In this document: piece after piece, positions 12,296 through 22,629 of the stretch
Layout: each line of letters begins with the position of its first letter
Position numbering within the stretch: position 1 is the stretch's first letter
Origin: Rhineura floridana
Lineage: Eukaryota; Chordata; Lepidosauria; Squamata; Rhineuridae
Length of the DNA stretch: 64,000 nucleotides
Direction: 5' to 3'
NCBI RefSeq assembly: GCF_030035675.1
Contig: NC_084495.1
Location: 7,223,001-7,287,000 of the forward strand
Program-made: the position numbers and the translations under genes
Notes under the pieces: generated by a model
Databases searched by the model: none
What the model saw: the letters and a program-made list of their open reading frames with translations, nothing else
Told to the model about the DNA's origin: nothing

Positions 12296-12392
12296 GATAT
12301 CACTAGGGCCCGCCCCATGATGTCACTAGGGCCCGCCCCATGACGTCACTAGGGCCCGCCTCGTGACGTCACTAGGGCCCACCCCCATTTTC
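12296..12392. repeat. 23-bp tandem array with CRE and GC-box motifs
   Basis: Four units start at 12301, 12324, 12347 and 12370 (period 23), each beginning CACTAGGGCCC. The inter-unit junctions read TGATGTCA once and the palindromic CRE TGACGTCA twice. The first unit is preceded by the weaker TGATATCA. Each unit also has a GC-box-like GGGCCCGCCCC. The array is subterminal in the hAT-like element. Regulatory activity is inference. Confidence 0.8.
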
Positions 12393-12639
12393 TTAGGTTT
12401 TTGGATGGCTCCGACCTGGCAACCCTAACCTCTACTGACCTTGCTTCTGGACTTCTGGGTTGGCACGTAAGCTTGGAAAGGGCCTTACCCTTATCATGCT
12501 TCATCCTCGTTAGCCTGGCAGATTTACGACCAGGCTGCCAGCTAAGGACTTTCCCATCCTGGTAAATACCCAGGAATTTCCAGCCCCCGCCTGCACTGCT
12601 GTCTCAGCGCAGAGCTGACACTTAGGCTCAAATTTCACC

Positions 12640-13295
12640 TGTCACAAATTACAGAAAACTGTAATACAAAGAAAACTGCATTAAGACGGTTTTAGGGTGC
12701 CAGTGATCACCACGGAGAAGCAAAATGGTAGGGGTCAGTGGAAAGGGAGGAGATGAAAGGGAGTTTTTATACACAGCTGGTGGAAATGCTGGAAAGCTAA
12801 AAGATTTTGGAGGATGGTAATTTCAATTATTAACTAGATTTTGGGGAGCTCTGTTTGATTAACCCATTGTTATGTTTAGTGAATAATGTAAATGATCAGA
12901 TATAAAACAATTAACACATTCAAGTTTTATATTTATATATATTAACATTAGTTAGGACTCTGCTTGGAAAAGGACAGAAAGATGGTTGCAAACCAAATGA
13001 AATAAAACTGGTTCCATGTTTTTGGGAGCAGATAGCAATAGCTGAATTGACAATAACGCTAAAGAAAGACTGAAATTCTATAGAAAAGTTGGACAAATGG
13101 AAGCCGGCTGTGCAATATATAAGAAGAGGATTTGGAATGGCTGGGATTATAGCAGACAGAATGCTATTGTTATATAAGAAAAGGATATTATGAGTTCTTG
13201 TGCATGCGTTTATATCCTATTTATTATATATTAAGGATACATTATATAAATCTAATGTATAGAGTTCTGGTTACCTCACCTCAGAAAATGTATTG
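12640..13295. other. No recognisable feature
   Basis: AT-rich sequence without a supported gene or repeat. Confidence 0.4.
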
Positions 13296-13890
13296 TAGAG
13301 TTAAAAAGGGTTCAGAAAAAGGCAACCAAAATCATCAAGAGGATGGAGCAACTCCCCTATGTGGAAAGGCTGCATCATTTGGGGCTTTTTAGTTTAGCAA
13401 AAAGGTGAGTAAGAGGTGACCTGACAGAAGTGTATAAAATTATGCATGGCATAGAGAAAGTGGATAGAGAAAAGCTTTGCTCCCTCTCTCATAACACTAG
13501 AACTGGTGGACAAGCAATGAAGCTGAATGTTGGAAGATTCAGGACAGAAGAAAAGAAAGGACTTCTTCATGCAGTGCATTGTTAAACTATGGAAGGGACT
13601 AATAGCTGCCAACTTGGATAGCTTTAGAAGAGGATTAGACAAATTCATGGGGAATAAGATTATATAAATGGCTACTGACCCTGATGACTATGTTGCACCT
13701 CCACTGTGGGAGGCAGCATGCCTCTGAGTGCTGCTTGCTGGGCATCACAAGTGGGGAGTGTGCTGTTATGCTCAGGTCCAGCTTGTGAGCTTCCCATAGG
13801 CATCTGGTTGACCACTGACAGAAAAGGATGCTGGACTAGATGGGCCACTCGCCTGATCTAGCAAGCTCTTCTTATGTTCTTATACAGTAT
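13296..13890 (+). mobile_element. CR1-like LINE 3' end
   Basis: The end of ORF2 reads VQKKATKIIKRMEQLPYVER, then LGLFSLAKR and stop, matching the CR1 C-terminal motif ([28 protein letters not shown]). A UTR follows, ending CTGGACTAGATGGGCCACTCG, then CTTCTTATGTTCTTAT. Related pieces are at 51080 and 56403. Confidence 0.75.
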
Positions 13891-14346
13891 GTTGTATCTA
13901 TACATTTTATAGAGTATTTTAGATATTAGATGTTTAGAAGAATGCGTAGGTGGAATATAGGCATGTACAGTGCCTTGCAAAAGTACTCAGACCCCTGATG
14001 AATGCTCTCATATTACTGAATTACCGATGGTACATTGTAATTTAATTCTGTATATTTTATTTTGAAACACTGAAACTTGAAAACAATTATTGTCAGGTGA
14101 CATTGGTTTTATGTTGGGAAATGTTTGTAAGAAACATAAAAAACAGAAACATGATGCTTGTATAAGTATTCAACCCCTGTGCTGTGGAAGCTCCCAGTTT
14201 GCACAGATGAAAGAAATTGCCCTGTCGAAGACACAATTACCTTACCATTGGACTCCAACTGTAAACAATTACAGTTGCCGTCACATTGTCAGGTAACCCC
14301 CCCCCCCGTTGAAGGATCATTGGTCAGGCTGCGGCTCTGAAGGAAA

Positions 14347-15222
14347 ATGAAGACCAAAGAGCATTCTACACAAGTGAGAGATAATGTAATACAAATGCAT
14401 AGATTAGGAAAAGGGTACAAAATAATATCCAAGTGTTTGGATATCCCAGTTGGATCAATAATCAGGAAGTGGAAACTGCATCACATCACCCAGGCACTGC
14501 CAAGAAAAGGCCGTCCCTCAAGCCTCAGTGCTCAAAAAAGAAGGAGACTTGCAAGAGAAGCCACAGAGAGGCCAACAATCACTTGGAAGGAGCTACAGAG
14601 TTCAGTGGCTGGGAGTGGAGTAATGGTGCACCGTCAACCCTATCAAGAGCTCTGCATAACCCTGGCCTGTACGGGAGGGTGGCAAGAAAGAAGCTGTTAC
14701 TCAAAAAGTACCATCTGAAAGCACGTCTGGAGTTTGCCAGAAATCATGAGAGTGCTCCAGCTGCGATGTGGGAAAAGGTTTTCTGGTCAGATGAGACCAG
14801 GAGAGAACTTTTTGGCCAAAACTCAAAGAGCTATGTGTGGTGCAAACCTAACACTGTCCATGCCTCAAGACACACCATTCCTACAGTGAAGTATGGTGGT
14901 GGCAGCATCATGCTGTGGGGATGCTTCTCATCAGCAGGGACTAGGCATCTTGTTTAAATTGAAGGAAGAATGGATGGAGCAAACTACAGGGAAATACTGC
15001 AAGAGAATCTGCTTCAGTTCACTAAAAAACTGAAGCATGGGATGAAGTTCACTTTTCAGCAGGAAGTGATCCCAAGCACAAGGCCAAAGCAACGTTGGAG
15101 TGGCTCAAGAACAAAAAGGTGAATGTCCTACAGTGGCTCAGTCAAAGTCCTGATCTCAATCCCATTCAGAATCTGTGGCGCTCTTTGAAAATTGCGGTCC
15201 ACAAGCAACTCCAACCATCCTG
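14347..15222 (+). pseudogene. Tc1 transposase pseudogene (5' part; 3' part continues at 21470)
   Basis: The ATG at 14347 opens the helix-turn-helix region ([20 protein letters not shown], then SIIRKWK). The frame shifts near 14640 and continues as [11 protein letters not shown], then [17 protein letters not shown] with the first catalytic Asp, then [14 protein letters not shown], where it stops. Further on, the usual NPIEHLWRELK catalytic block reads [11 protein letters not shown], so the last acidic residue is lost. The coding end resumes after the insert at 21470 as the CQEEWAKI-type block. It cannot make an active enzyme. Confidence 0.88.
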
Positions 15223-15423
15223 AATCCCGTTCCGTGCCCGGTACCTGCCGGGCAAAGGGGCGTGTTTGCGGCTGCTGCCGAAGCCAGGCCGCCATCAAGG
15301 GTGTGTCCGTGCGCACGTGGCGCGCCAGCGCGCCGTCGTGACGCACAGTAAGGAGGCGGGGCAGCTGAAGGCCATTTAAGGCCACTCCACCAGCCTCCCG
15401 CCCTCCTTTGAATTTTGGCGGCG
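15223..15423 (+). repeat. Split direct repeat A1 (201 bp)
   Basis: Starts AATCCCGTTCCGTGCCCGG and ends TTTTGGCGGCG. I read it as identical to A2 at 20615-20815. It is GC-rich, with a CGCACGTGGCGCGCC stretch. Confidence 0.92.
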
Positions 15424-15740
15424 GAGGCCTTGTGGCGGCGGCTGCTGCGCGCCGCGGGGAGCCTTCCGGCCGCGGCGGGCCCTTTGGTGCGCTGGCCTAG
15501 CGGGGGCAGCGGCGGCAGCGGGACGCGAGGGGCCTTCGGGCCGCGGCGAGGCTCGGGAGGCCTTCCGGCCACGGTGAGGCCTTTGATGGGCCGGCCTCGC
15601 GGCTGCGACGAGGCACATGGGGACTTCCAGCGGCGGCGAGGCACGGGAGGACTTTCAGCCGCGGTGAGGCCTCTGATGGGCCGGCCTTGCGGCTGCGACG
15701 AGACGCGTGAGGACTTTCAGCCGCAGCGGGGCACGGGTGG
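15424..15740. repeat. GC-rich imperfect ~90-bp tandem units
   Basis: A unit of about 90 bp (15560-15649, then 15650-15739) recurs with the landmarks GTGAGGCCTTTGATGGGCCGG and GGCTGCGACGAG. A more diverged unit precedes them. The units follow A1 directly and may be part of the element's leader. The long open frames here are composition-driven. Confidence 0.7.
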
Positions 15741-15889
15741 CTTTCCAGTTACAGTTTCAGTTTCAGTTACCCCTGAGGAAGAATCTTTAATTCAGAACAT
15801 GTCAGGCCTAAACAAACTGCACTGCTATGGGGCCACCTTTGATACTCTTCTGCTCTCTCCTGTTTCTTTCCTTCAAACTATCACCTTCT

Positions 15890-17540
15890 GATTCCATCAT
15901 TTAGCATAGAAATAATGTTTGGGATTAAGGGAAACACAACAACCTACTTCTAGTTAAATAGTACCCTAGACTTTCTATCATAAACCTGGAATATGTGGAG
16001 TAGGGGGAGAGACAATGTTTAAAATTTAATTCTATGCTGATAGTAAAAGAGAGATTGAAAAGGCCAAATATGTCTTGCAACCCAGGGCATGTGTGTCTGT
16101 GTTTTAAGTATGCAGAGAGAAATGTTTACTTTAGCTGAAGGTGAATCACAGTCAGCATTTTTATGGATTAAATATAATTTGAAAAGAACAGTAGGGGAAA
16201 AGGTTATTTTAAGGATTTTCTATTTAAACTAAACAAAATATTTATGCAGGCAGGCTTCTGTGCAGAACATAGAGGCAAGTATTCATGGAGAGCTCCTGTC
16301 TGTTTCTCTAAGCATAGTAATGCAGCAGGTAAAGGGATGATGCATAGACGAAGAGCTGTCTCTCTACTCTTCTATGTATTTAGGTCCAGTTCCACACTTT
16401 ATGTGGCAATTGACATTGCCGCTTGCTCACTACATGTCTCTCACAATGCTGTAATGGGTGGCAAACCTCCAGTTAGGGCCAGGAGATACTTCTATTGGGG
16501 TCCCCTTCCCATTACAGAAAGCAAAATAGGAATAGACTCCTTTTCTTGATACTGAAGTGTATTTTTAGTTTAAACTAAATGTTACTTTTCAGTTACCAAT
16601 TACCTAGAGAGGTAGTGGGCTATCTGACACTGGGGGCATTCCAGGGGCAGCTGGAGAGGGGATGCTTTTATTAAGGGATGTACTGAGAAGGCCATCCCAC
16701 TTCCTCACTGTTTTGCAAACCAGGAAAGTTCAGAGAAGGGGTTAGTCAATTAGGGAGAACTTGAGATGAGAGGGCCCCCCAAAAAATTGCCTGCACTCCC
16801 ACACCCTCCTGCTGCCTGTGGCCGCCACTTCTTTTGCAGAATAACCTAGAAAGATGCTCTGTCATAACGTAGCGGCCATTTGGATTGGAGCAATGCAATG
16901 TAATTACAAAGAGCAGAGGCTTTTTGATGAGGGTGGGGGGCAGCTGGAGACAGAAAGGAGGCTGCAGGAGCCAGTAGGGACCCCCAGTTAGTGCTGCAAC
17001 CTCACCTCCAAAACTACTTCAACTCCAAATGCAAAGGGAACTCATCCCCCCCTTTTTTCACTGTCAAGCTTCTCCCCCCCCCAAATACGTTCTTCAAAAC
17101 CCAGGTAAAAATATATGAACCTTTCCATCAGTTAAGTCCCATAAACCTCTGTCCTAAGACCCATTTAATCTGTGGTATTCTGAGTAAACACACATAGGAT
17201 TCTGCTGTACGTGTGCAATCACATGCCCCCTTCCGGGGGAAGAAGTAACGATACACTCGGGGATTTTCTCATAAGTAAGTATGCATAGAATTGGTCCAAT
17301 TCATATTTCTCTGAGTAAATTATTTAAACATAATGGAATTAATCACGTGCAGGCTGCACATTTGCTTGCATCTTCTCTTTAGCTAGTTTACAAACTGGTC
17401 TGTAGATAAGGTGCCCACCTTTTTTTTTACAGGCCTCTAGTCCTGTGCTTTTAAGAGTCATTTGATCTGCAGACATTAGAAGATGACATTGCTTAACTCC
17501 ATGCCATCTAATAACTGCTGAATACGAACCTGCTATTAAA
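15890..17540. other. AT-rich, non-coding block inside the Ngaro-type element
   Basis: This 1.65-kb stretch has ordinary AT-rich composition, unlike the GC-rich terminal repeats. It shows no convincing coding region or known repeat. It may be host DNA carried by the element, another insertion, or a decayed gag-like region. Confidence 0.4.
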
Positions 17541-19707
17541 GGCACAACAACAAGCCAGAAGGATATGTGGGGCCAGGGCCCCCCAAAGGAGTGGGAAGCA
17601 GCCCCCAGCAGAGGCTGCTTGAGAAAAGTGTCCCTTCCCAGCTACGCTCGAGGGCTATGGACCTTGCTTGCAGACTGCCCAGTTATGGGGAGACTCATTT
17701 TATGATGTGGTTTTTCTTTATTATGCGGTTTTCCGGATCCTATGGACGCACTGGTCCAGGGGACAATTGATGAAGACATACAGTCGGGCAGGGTTATTGG
17801 CCCCTTCCCATCATCCCCTACCTCTGCTCTCTCAGTGCCCCCCCCGTATAGTGCCCAAAGTGGCAGTGGGCAAAGTCTACCTGATTCACCATCCGTCATA
17901 CAAGTGGGGTCAGTCAGTGATGGCTTCATACCAGATAGTCTATGCACAGTGCACTACACTTCATTCAATATAGTGCGCACCTGTGGCAGAGATGCCTTAT
18001 GGGCAAGTGTGGCAGCTAATCTGCCTGCGTTGCCAGCTGTTACACATGGTGGATTTTGAGCTGCTGAGTTTTGCTTTTTAGGTCAACTATGCAGCAGAGC
18101 ATTACCTATGGGCTGCTGTATTCTTGCATGGAGCACTTCAGCCCCTTCTTGGAAGGGACAGCCAGGAGACGAGAGGCCCCAGAAGCGGTGGGGCACTATT
18201 TTCATGATGTCCAGTTCTCGGGTAGGGCAGACTTTGGGTGCATGTTAGCGCTTGATGGCACAGTTTATAGCGTAGCTATGAACTGGGGAGTTCTTTTGGC
18301 AGCTGGGGAAGTGGAGGATCCTGCCCCAGTGTTCACCTTCCAGGGTATTAAAATCGACTTTTGGACCCAGGGCTGTAGGCTGCCTGGGAAAAGCTTGAAT
18401 TGTTGCAGATCAAGATCCTGAAGTTTTCAGGGGCTGGGAAAGTGTTGCTTTCTGCCCTTCAGGTATTGGGGGCCTTCTGCGGTGGGGTTTATAGTGCCAT
18501 AACAGGGATTTCACAGCCTTACCACAGGTTCAGGGTTTTGGCTGCCTTATGCGCCAACCTGCGGTGTGGCCCCCTCCGTTCCTGCAGTGCGTCAATGGTG
18601 TTTCAGTTAGAGGAAGGACCGACTCTGCTAGTCCCATACCGCATACTGGGAGATGGAGGAGGGGAGTCAGAGATGGTCAGGGCAGGAGGGGATTCCTGGG
18701 AGTTGGGGGATGGCAGGGGCTATGCAAAGTGTGGCCTATTCCTAGGAATCACGTCCTGGAATTCATCACAGATGGTAGGAGTAAAGCTTGTCTGCCAGTG
18801 TGTCGCAAGGTAGGCTTGCAGGGGGCCTTTAGGACCATTCACATGTCTTGGGATATGTCATGTGCTGGCCAGCTGGCCCATGCACACCCCCATACCCCTT
18901 ATCCTCACCCTCCATGTTCACCTGACCCGCCAGGGATTGTTGATCAGGGAGGTGCCCTGTGACCATCATGCTTCAAAGCTCAGCGGTTACATGTAGCACC
19001 CCTCACACTTAATTTTGGAGCCTTCCGGATGGGGGGTGGGGGTGTTTGGGGCCAGGTCAGACTTCCTTTCGAGCCATCCTGGGGTCCAAGGTTTGTTTCC
19101 AGGCAGACCAGGGGTACAAGAGTCATTCCACATTATTTTACCCTCCCCTGGACTGGACACTTCCCCATGACGGCGACATAGTGTTTTTGGCCGGAAGCTA
19201 TAGGCCTGGTTGCCTGATATTCAGGGGGAGCGATCTTCCCTCATAAAGTTTCGGTCTAGTGTCGCGATGCCTGGGAGCGGACCCATGGGGGGTTGAGGGC
19301 CATGCCCCTCCGGAATTGGGGTTGCCTACCTGGCAGTGGAATTGCCTACCTGGGACGGTCTATTTGGTTTTGTATATGCAGGTGCAGGCCGTTAGGAGGT
19401 GGAAGTAGGGGGCGCATGGAATACATTCACCCCAGGGGCGAGTCTGAAGGTCTGGGACCCAACTGTTCACGATTGTTTCTGTTTTTGGCAGGTTGCTGGA
19501 CGGGGATGGAGCAGACGCGCAGTCTACTCTGCAGCCATGGCATGAGCTCATAGGCTGGCCTTGGGGCCGCAAACGCACATTGGTTCACAGCTGGGCCTCT
19601 GATGGTGGGCCATGGTTTGGTGACTGGGTCGACAGAGTATGCGCTGGAATGGTCTCCTACCCATGTCGTTCCAGCAGGTTCTGGGCAGAAGGTTACTGAA
19701 GGGCAAG

Positions 19708-20070
19708 ACATGTGAGAACATGCAGTTGAGGCCACAATAGCCTCTGGTCGTCTGCTATGGTCAGACAGGAAGGGCAAGGCCCTCAGTGGCAGGCATGTGA
19801 GGACATGCAGCTGAGGCCTTGGTAGCCTCGGGTCGTCTGCTGTGGTCAGACATGGAGGGCAAGGCCCTCAGTGGCAGGCATGTGAGGACATGCAGTTGAG
19901 GCCACGGTAGCCTTGGGTCGTCTGCTGTGGTCAGACATGGAGGGCAAGGCCCTCAGTGGCAGGCATGTGAGGACATGCAGTCGAGGCCTCGGTAGCCTTG
20001 GGTTGTCTGCTGTGGTCGGACATGGAGGGCAAGGCACTCAGTGGCAGACATGCTTGGACATGCAGTTCGG
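19708..20070. repeat. 85-bp minisatellite inside the Ngaro-type element
   Basis: Units start at 19708, 19793, 19878 and 19963, with a partial fifth at 20048. The unit contains CATGTGAGGACATGCAG, GTCGTCTGCTGTGGTCAGAC and GGCAAGGCCCTCAGTGGCAGG. It is just upstream of B1. The first and last units are the most diverged. Confidence 0.92.
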
Positions 20071-20172
20071 GAGGCAACGATGCCATCCTCCTGAGGGACC
20101 TGCAGAGGGGTCTGCATGAGATTCTTATCGGGTGTGGGGTAAAGGGAGACTAAGCAGAGGCTTGTCCCCCTT

Positions 20173-20616
20173 TTGTGGCAAAGAAGTGCGGGAAAAGGTT
20201 TAAAGGGAAAGGGCAGCTAGGTGACACCTTTAGGCACCTTTGGGGGCGATTGGCGGTCCGGGGGCCTGCAGCTCAGGGCTATACGGCCCGGGGGGCAGAA
20301 CACGGGCCGCCTTTGGGGCCAACGTGCCTCATCCGCTCGGAGTTTCACGGCTCCGGGGGGCGGTGATGCGGGTTGGACCCCCTACACATCTTCTGGGTGT
20401 GGCCTGAGCTGGGGGTCTGGCACAGGGCAGCCCCGGGCTCAGGCAAGGTTTGATCGCCCTATGGCTGCAAGCAGGCTTTGCCTGGATCATCAGAATGCTC
20501 CCGCACTTGATTTCCCCTCTGCAGGTTCATTATTCCAATTGATTCCGTTTAATAAAGTGGCCCATGATTTAACCCAATGAATGGTGTTTGTGTTTTATTT
20601 CGGCAATAGGCCGCAA
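20173..20616 (+). repeat. Split direct repeat B1 (444 bp)
   Basis: Starts TTGTGGCAAAGAAGTGCGGG and ends AATAGGCCGCAA. I read it as identical to B2. It shares its last AA with the start of A2. An AATAAA-like GTTTAATAAAGTGG near the end may be the element's poly(A) signal. Confidence 0.92.
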
Positions 20617-20815
20617 TCCCGTTCCGTGCCCGGTACCTGCCGGGCAAAGGGGCGTGTTTGCGGCTGCTGCCGAAGCCAGGCCGCCATCAAGGGTGTGTCC
20701 GTGCGCACGTGGCGCGCCAGCGCGCCGTCGTGACGCACAGTAAGGAGGCGGGGCAGCTGAAGGCCATTTAAGGCCACTCCACCAGCCTCCCGCCCTCCTT
20801 TGAATTTTGGCGGCG
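20615..20815 (+). repeat. Split direct repeat A2 (201 bp)
   Basis: Identical by eye to A1. It abuts B1, and divergent sequence follows at CCCGCCCGACC. Confidence 0.92.
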
Positions 20816-21025
20816 CCCGCCCGACCCTCCCTCTACTGCAGTGTGATTCATTTGGTCGCTACGGGGCCGACTAGGAATTTTTGGCCTGCCTGCCTCGCTT
20901 TGCTGGCAGGTTTCTTTTGCCTACTCCACACTGTGGTTGGGGGGACGGGTCAAGGGTTAGCACGGGTGCCTTTGGGGTTAATAGGCTGATTGGTGTGTTT
21001 TTAGCTTCAATATGTCAACGGTCAC

Positions 21026-21469
21026 TTGTGGCAAAGAAGTGCGGGAAAAGGTTTAAAGGGAAAGGGCAGCTAGGTGACACCTTTAGGCACCTTTGGGGGC
21101 GATTGGCGGTCCGGGGGCCTGCAGCTCAGGGCTATACGGCCCGGGGGGCAGAACACGGGCCGCCTTTGGGGCCAACGTGCCTCATCCGCTCGGAGTTTCA
21201 CGGCTCCGGGGGGCGGTGATGCGGGTTGGACCCCCTACACATCTTCTGGGTGTGGCCTGAGCTGGGGGTCTGGCACAGGGCAGCCCCGGGCTCAGGCAAG
21301 GTTTGATCGCCCTATGGCTGCAAGCAGGCTTTGCCTGGATCATCAGAATGCTCCCGCACTTGATTTCCCCTCTGCAGGTTCATTATTCCAATTGATTCCG
21401 TTTAATAAAGTGGCCCATGATTTAACCCAATGAATGGTGTTTGTGTTTTATTTCGGCAATAGGCCGCAA
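21026..21469 (+). repeat. Split direct repeat B2 (444 bp, right terminus)
   Basis: Identical by eye to B1, including the 119-residue open frame both contain. Tc1 sequence resumes directly after its final AA with ACACCTGGAGCG. Confidence 0.92.
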
Positions 21470-21518
21470 ACACCTGGAGCGAATCTGCCAAGAAGAATGG
21501 GCCAAAATTGTTGGAAAA

Positions 21519-21576
21519 CGCCCAGAGAGCTTCGGCTATGGGGCGGTATACAAATGTAATAAATAAATAAATAAAA
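21519..21576 (+). repeat. 5'-truncated LINE tail inserted in Tc1
   Basis: A 58-bp CGCCCAGAGAGCTTC...(AAAT)n tail interrupts Tc1 sequence between GTTGGAAAA and AATCCCTCTGAC. The same tail occurs at 3760 and 4850. It is a minimal LINE 3' end insertion. Confidence 0.8.
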
Positions 21577-22189
21577 TCCCTCTGACACTGTGTGCAAAGC
21601 TGGTACATACCTACCCCAAAAGACTTAAAGCTGTTATTGCAGTGAAAGGTGGTTCTACCAAACATTAATGTGTGTGGGTTGAATACTTATGCAAGCAACA
21701 TTTCGGTTTTTTTATGTTTCTTACAAACATTTCCCAGTGTCACCTTACAATAATGGATTTTGAGGTTTGGTGTTTCAAAATAAAATACCATATAGAACAA
21801 AATTACAATGTACCATTTGTAATTAAGTAACATGAGAGCACTGGCCAGGGGTCTGATTACTTTTGCAAGGCACTGTATGTGAAAGTCATTAAATATATAA
21901 GTAGCATAGTCAAAAACAGTCCTGTAACCGCTGTTTTTGTGGCTCTGGGAGCATTGTATCTTTCTTCTGTGGGTTATTAAAAGAATGTGTATACTGCCTT
22001 TCAAAATGAAAGAAATAACATGATGGTTCACAGACCAATAAAGCAACAAGAGAAATAACACTAAAACAGGTCAATAAAATAAAGTTAAAACATCAATGGC
22101 AGTAACCATGCATACCAGGAACCTGCATTAATAACGACCAGCACAATGCCAAGGTAAACACAGGGGAGCTTTCAATTGTGAGCAGAAAC

Positions 22190-22465
22190 AAGCCAGAGTA
22201 GAGGTCTGCCTCATCTCCAGGGAGAGATCATTCCATGAGGTAGGTGCCACCACAGAGAAAGCCCTCCTCTGCACCGCTGTGAAGAGGCACGCCTACAGGC
22301 CATGGTGCGATTTATAGAGCCTCCTCTGCAAGTTGCAGTGACCAGGATGGTTTATACAGTAGAAGGCATTCTCTCAGGTAACCTTTCCCAAGCGGTTTAG
22401 GACCTTGTGAACCAATGCTAACACCTTAAGTTTGACTATCTAACCTAGAAAGAGGAAGGTCTTTA
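22190..22465 (-). repeat. L2-type UTR-like fragment
   Basis: CATTCCATGAGGTAGGTGCC, then GGTTTAGGACCTTGTGAACC and CACCTTAAGTTTG resemble, in reverse, the L2-related block seen at 5470-5720. Confidence 0.5.
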
Positions 22466-22629
22466 CTGGCTACAATGAGTTCCTCCAGCAGACAGTTCAC
22501 CTTTCCCAGCACAAACAAATGAAGACGAAATTGTTTCTGCCAGTTTTGTCTTTGAATACACAAATGATCCTTGACTCACTTTTTGCCGACCGAACCACTC
22601 CAAAGGAGGTTTGAGATGCGGTACATATA

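Larger units (their letters stand above)
8443..12427. mobile_element. hAT-like DNA element, 3985 bp, with nested repeats
   Basis: The ends are TAGGGTTGCCAGGTC and its exact inverse. The 8-bp target duplication ACCTCTAC lies at 8435-8442 and 12428-12435. An 8-bp duplication and a TAGGG terminus are classic hAT features. No transposase is recognisable. The interior holds a CpG-rich left part, a GA microsatellite, three BovB pieces, an L2-type tail, a Sauria SINE and a 23-bp tandem array. It is non-autonomous and was enlarged by later insertions. It sits inside an older repeat (8010-12640). Confidence 0.8.
8010..12640 (+). repeat. Unclassified older repeat, interrupted by the hAT-like element
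   Basis: The parts at 8010-8442 and 12436-12640 read as one continuous unit once the hAT-like insert is set aside, because its target duplication lies in the middle. The left part contains an 89-residue open frame (8020-8289) that is acidic and Pro/Ala-rich with a basic end (QKVRQKRGRPVHLRPKR). A similar acidic Pro-rich composition is seen on the - strand at about 25393-25674. It may be part of a retroelement fossil. The family is not recognised. Confidence 0.35.
15223..21469 (+). mobile_element. Ngaro-type tyrosine-recombinase retroelement (broken fossil) inserted in Tc1
   Basis: The 6247-bp insert has split direct repeats in the order A1 - interior - B1 A2 - spacer - B2. A1 is 15223-15423, B1 20173-20616, A2 20615-20815 and B2 21026-21469. 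This is the hallmark of Ngaro/PAT-type elements of the DIRS order, which integrate by a tyrosine recombinase and make no target duplication. An AA dinucleotide sits at the left edge, right edge and B1/A2 junction, as expected for a circle-junction crossover. The interior has degraded reverse-transcriptase/RNase H-like stretches at about 17.7-18.6 kb; I see no clear recombinase. The coding region is broken in many places. The repeats read as identical, so the insertion is young. Confidence 0.8.
13968..21875 (+). mobile_element. Tc1/mariner element (~1.6 kb) split by later insertions
   Basis: The element begins CAGTGCCTTGCAAAAGTA at 13968 and ends with the inverse at 21875, with TA on both sides. 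The inverted repeats are about 200 bp long. Removing the Ngaro-type insert (15223-21469) and a short LINE tail (21519-21576) leaves about 1.6 kb, the normal Tc1 length. Its transposase is degraded. Confidence 0.92.

Noticed and set aside
15156-15891. Long Arg/Ala/Pro-rich frames on both strands near repeat A1
   Set aside because: High GC and tandem units explain them; no protein family is recognisable.
18071-18962. Medium open frames inside the Ngaro-type element as host genes
   Set aside because: They are decayed parts of the retroelement interior.
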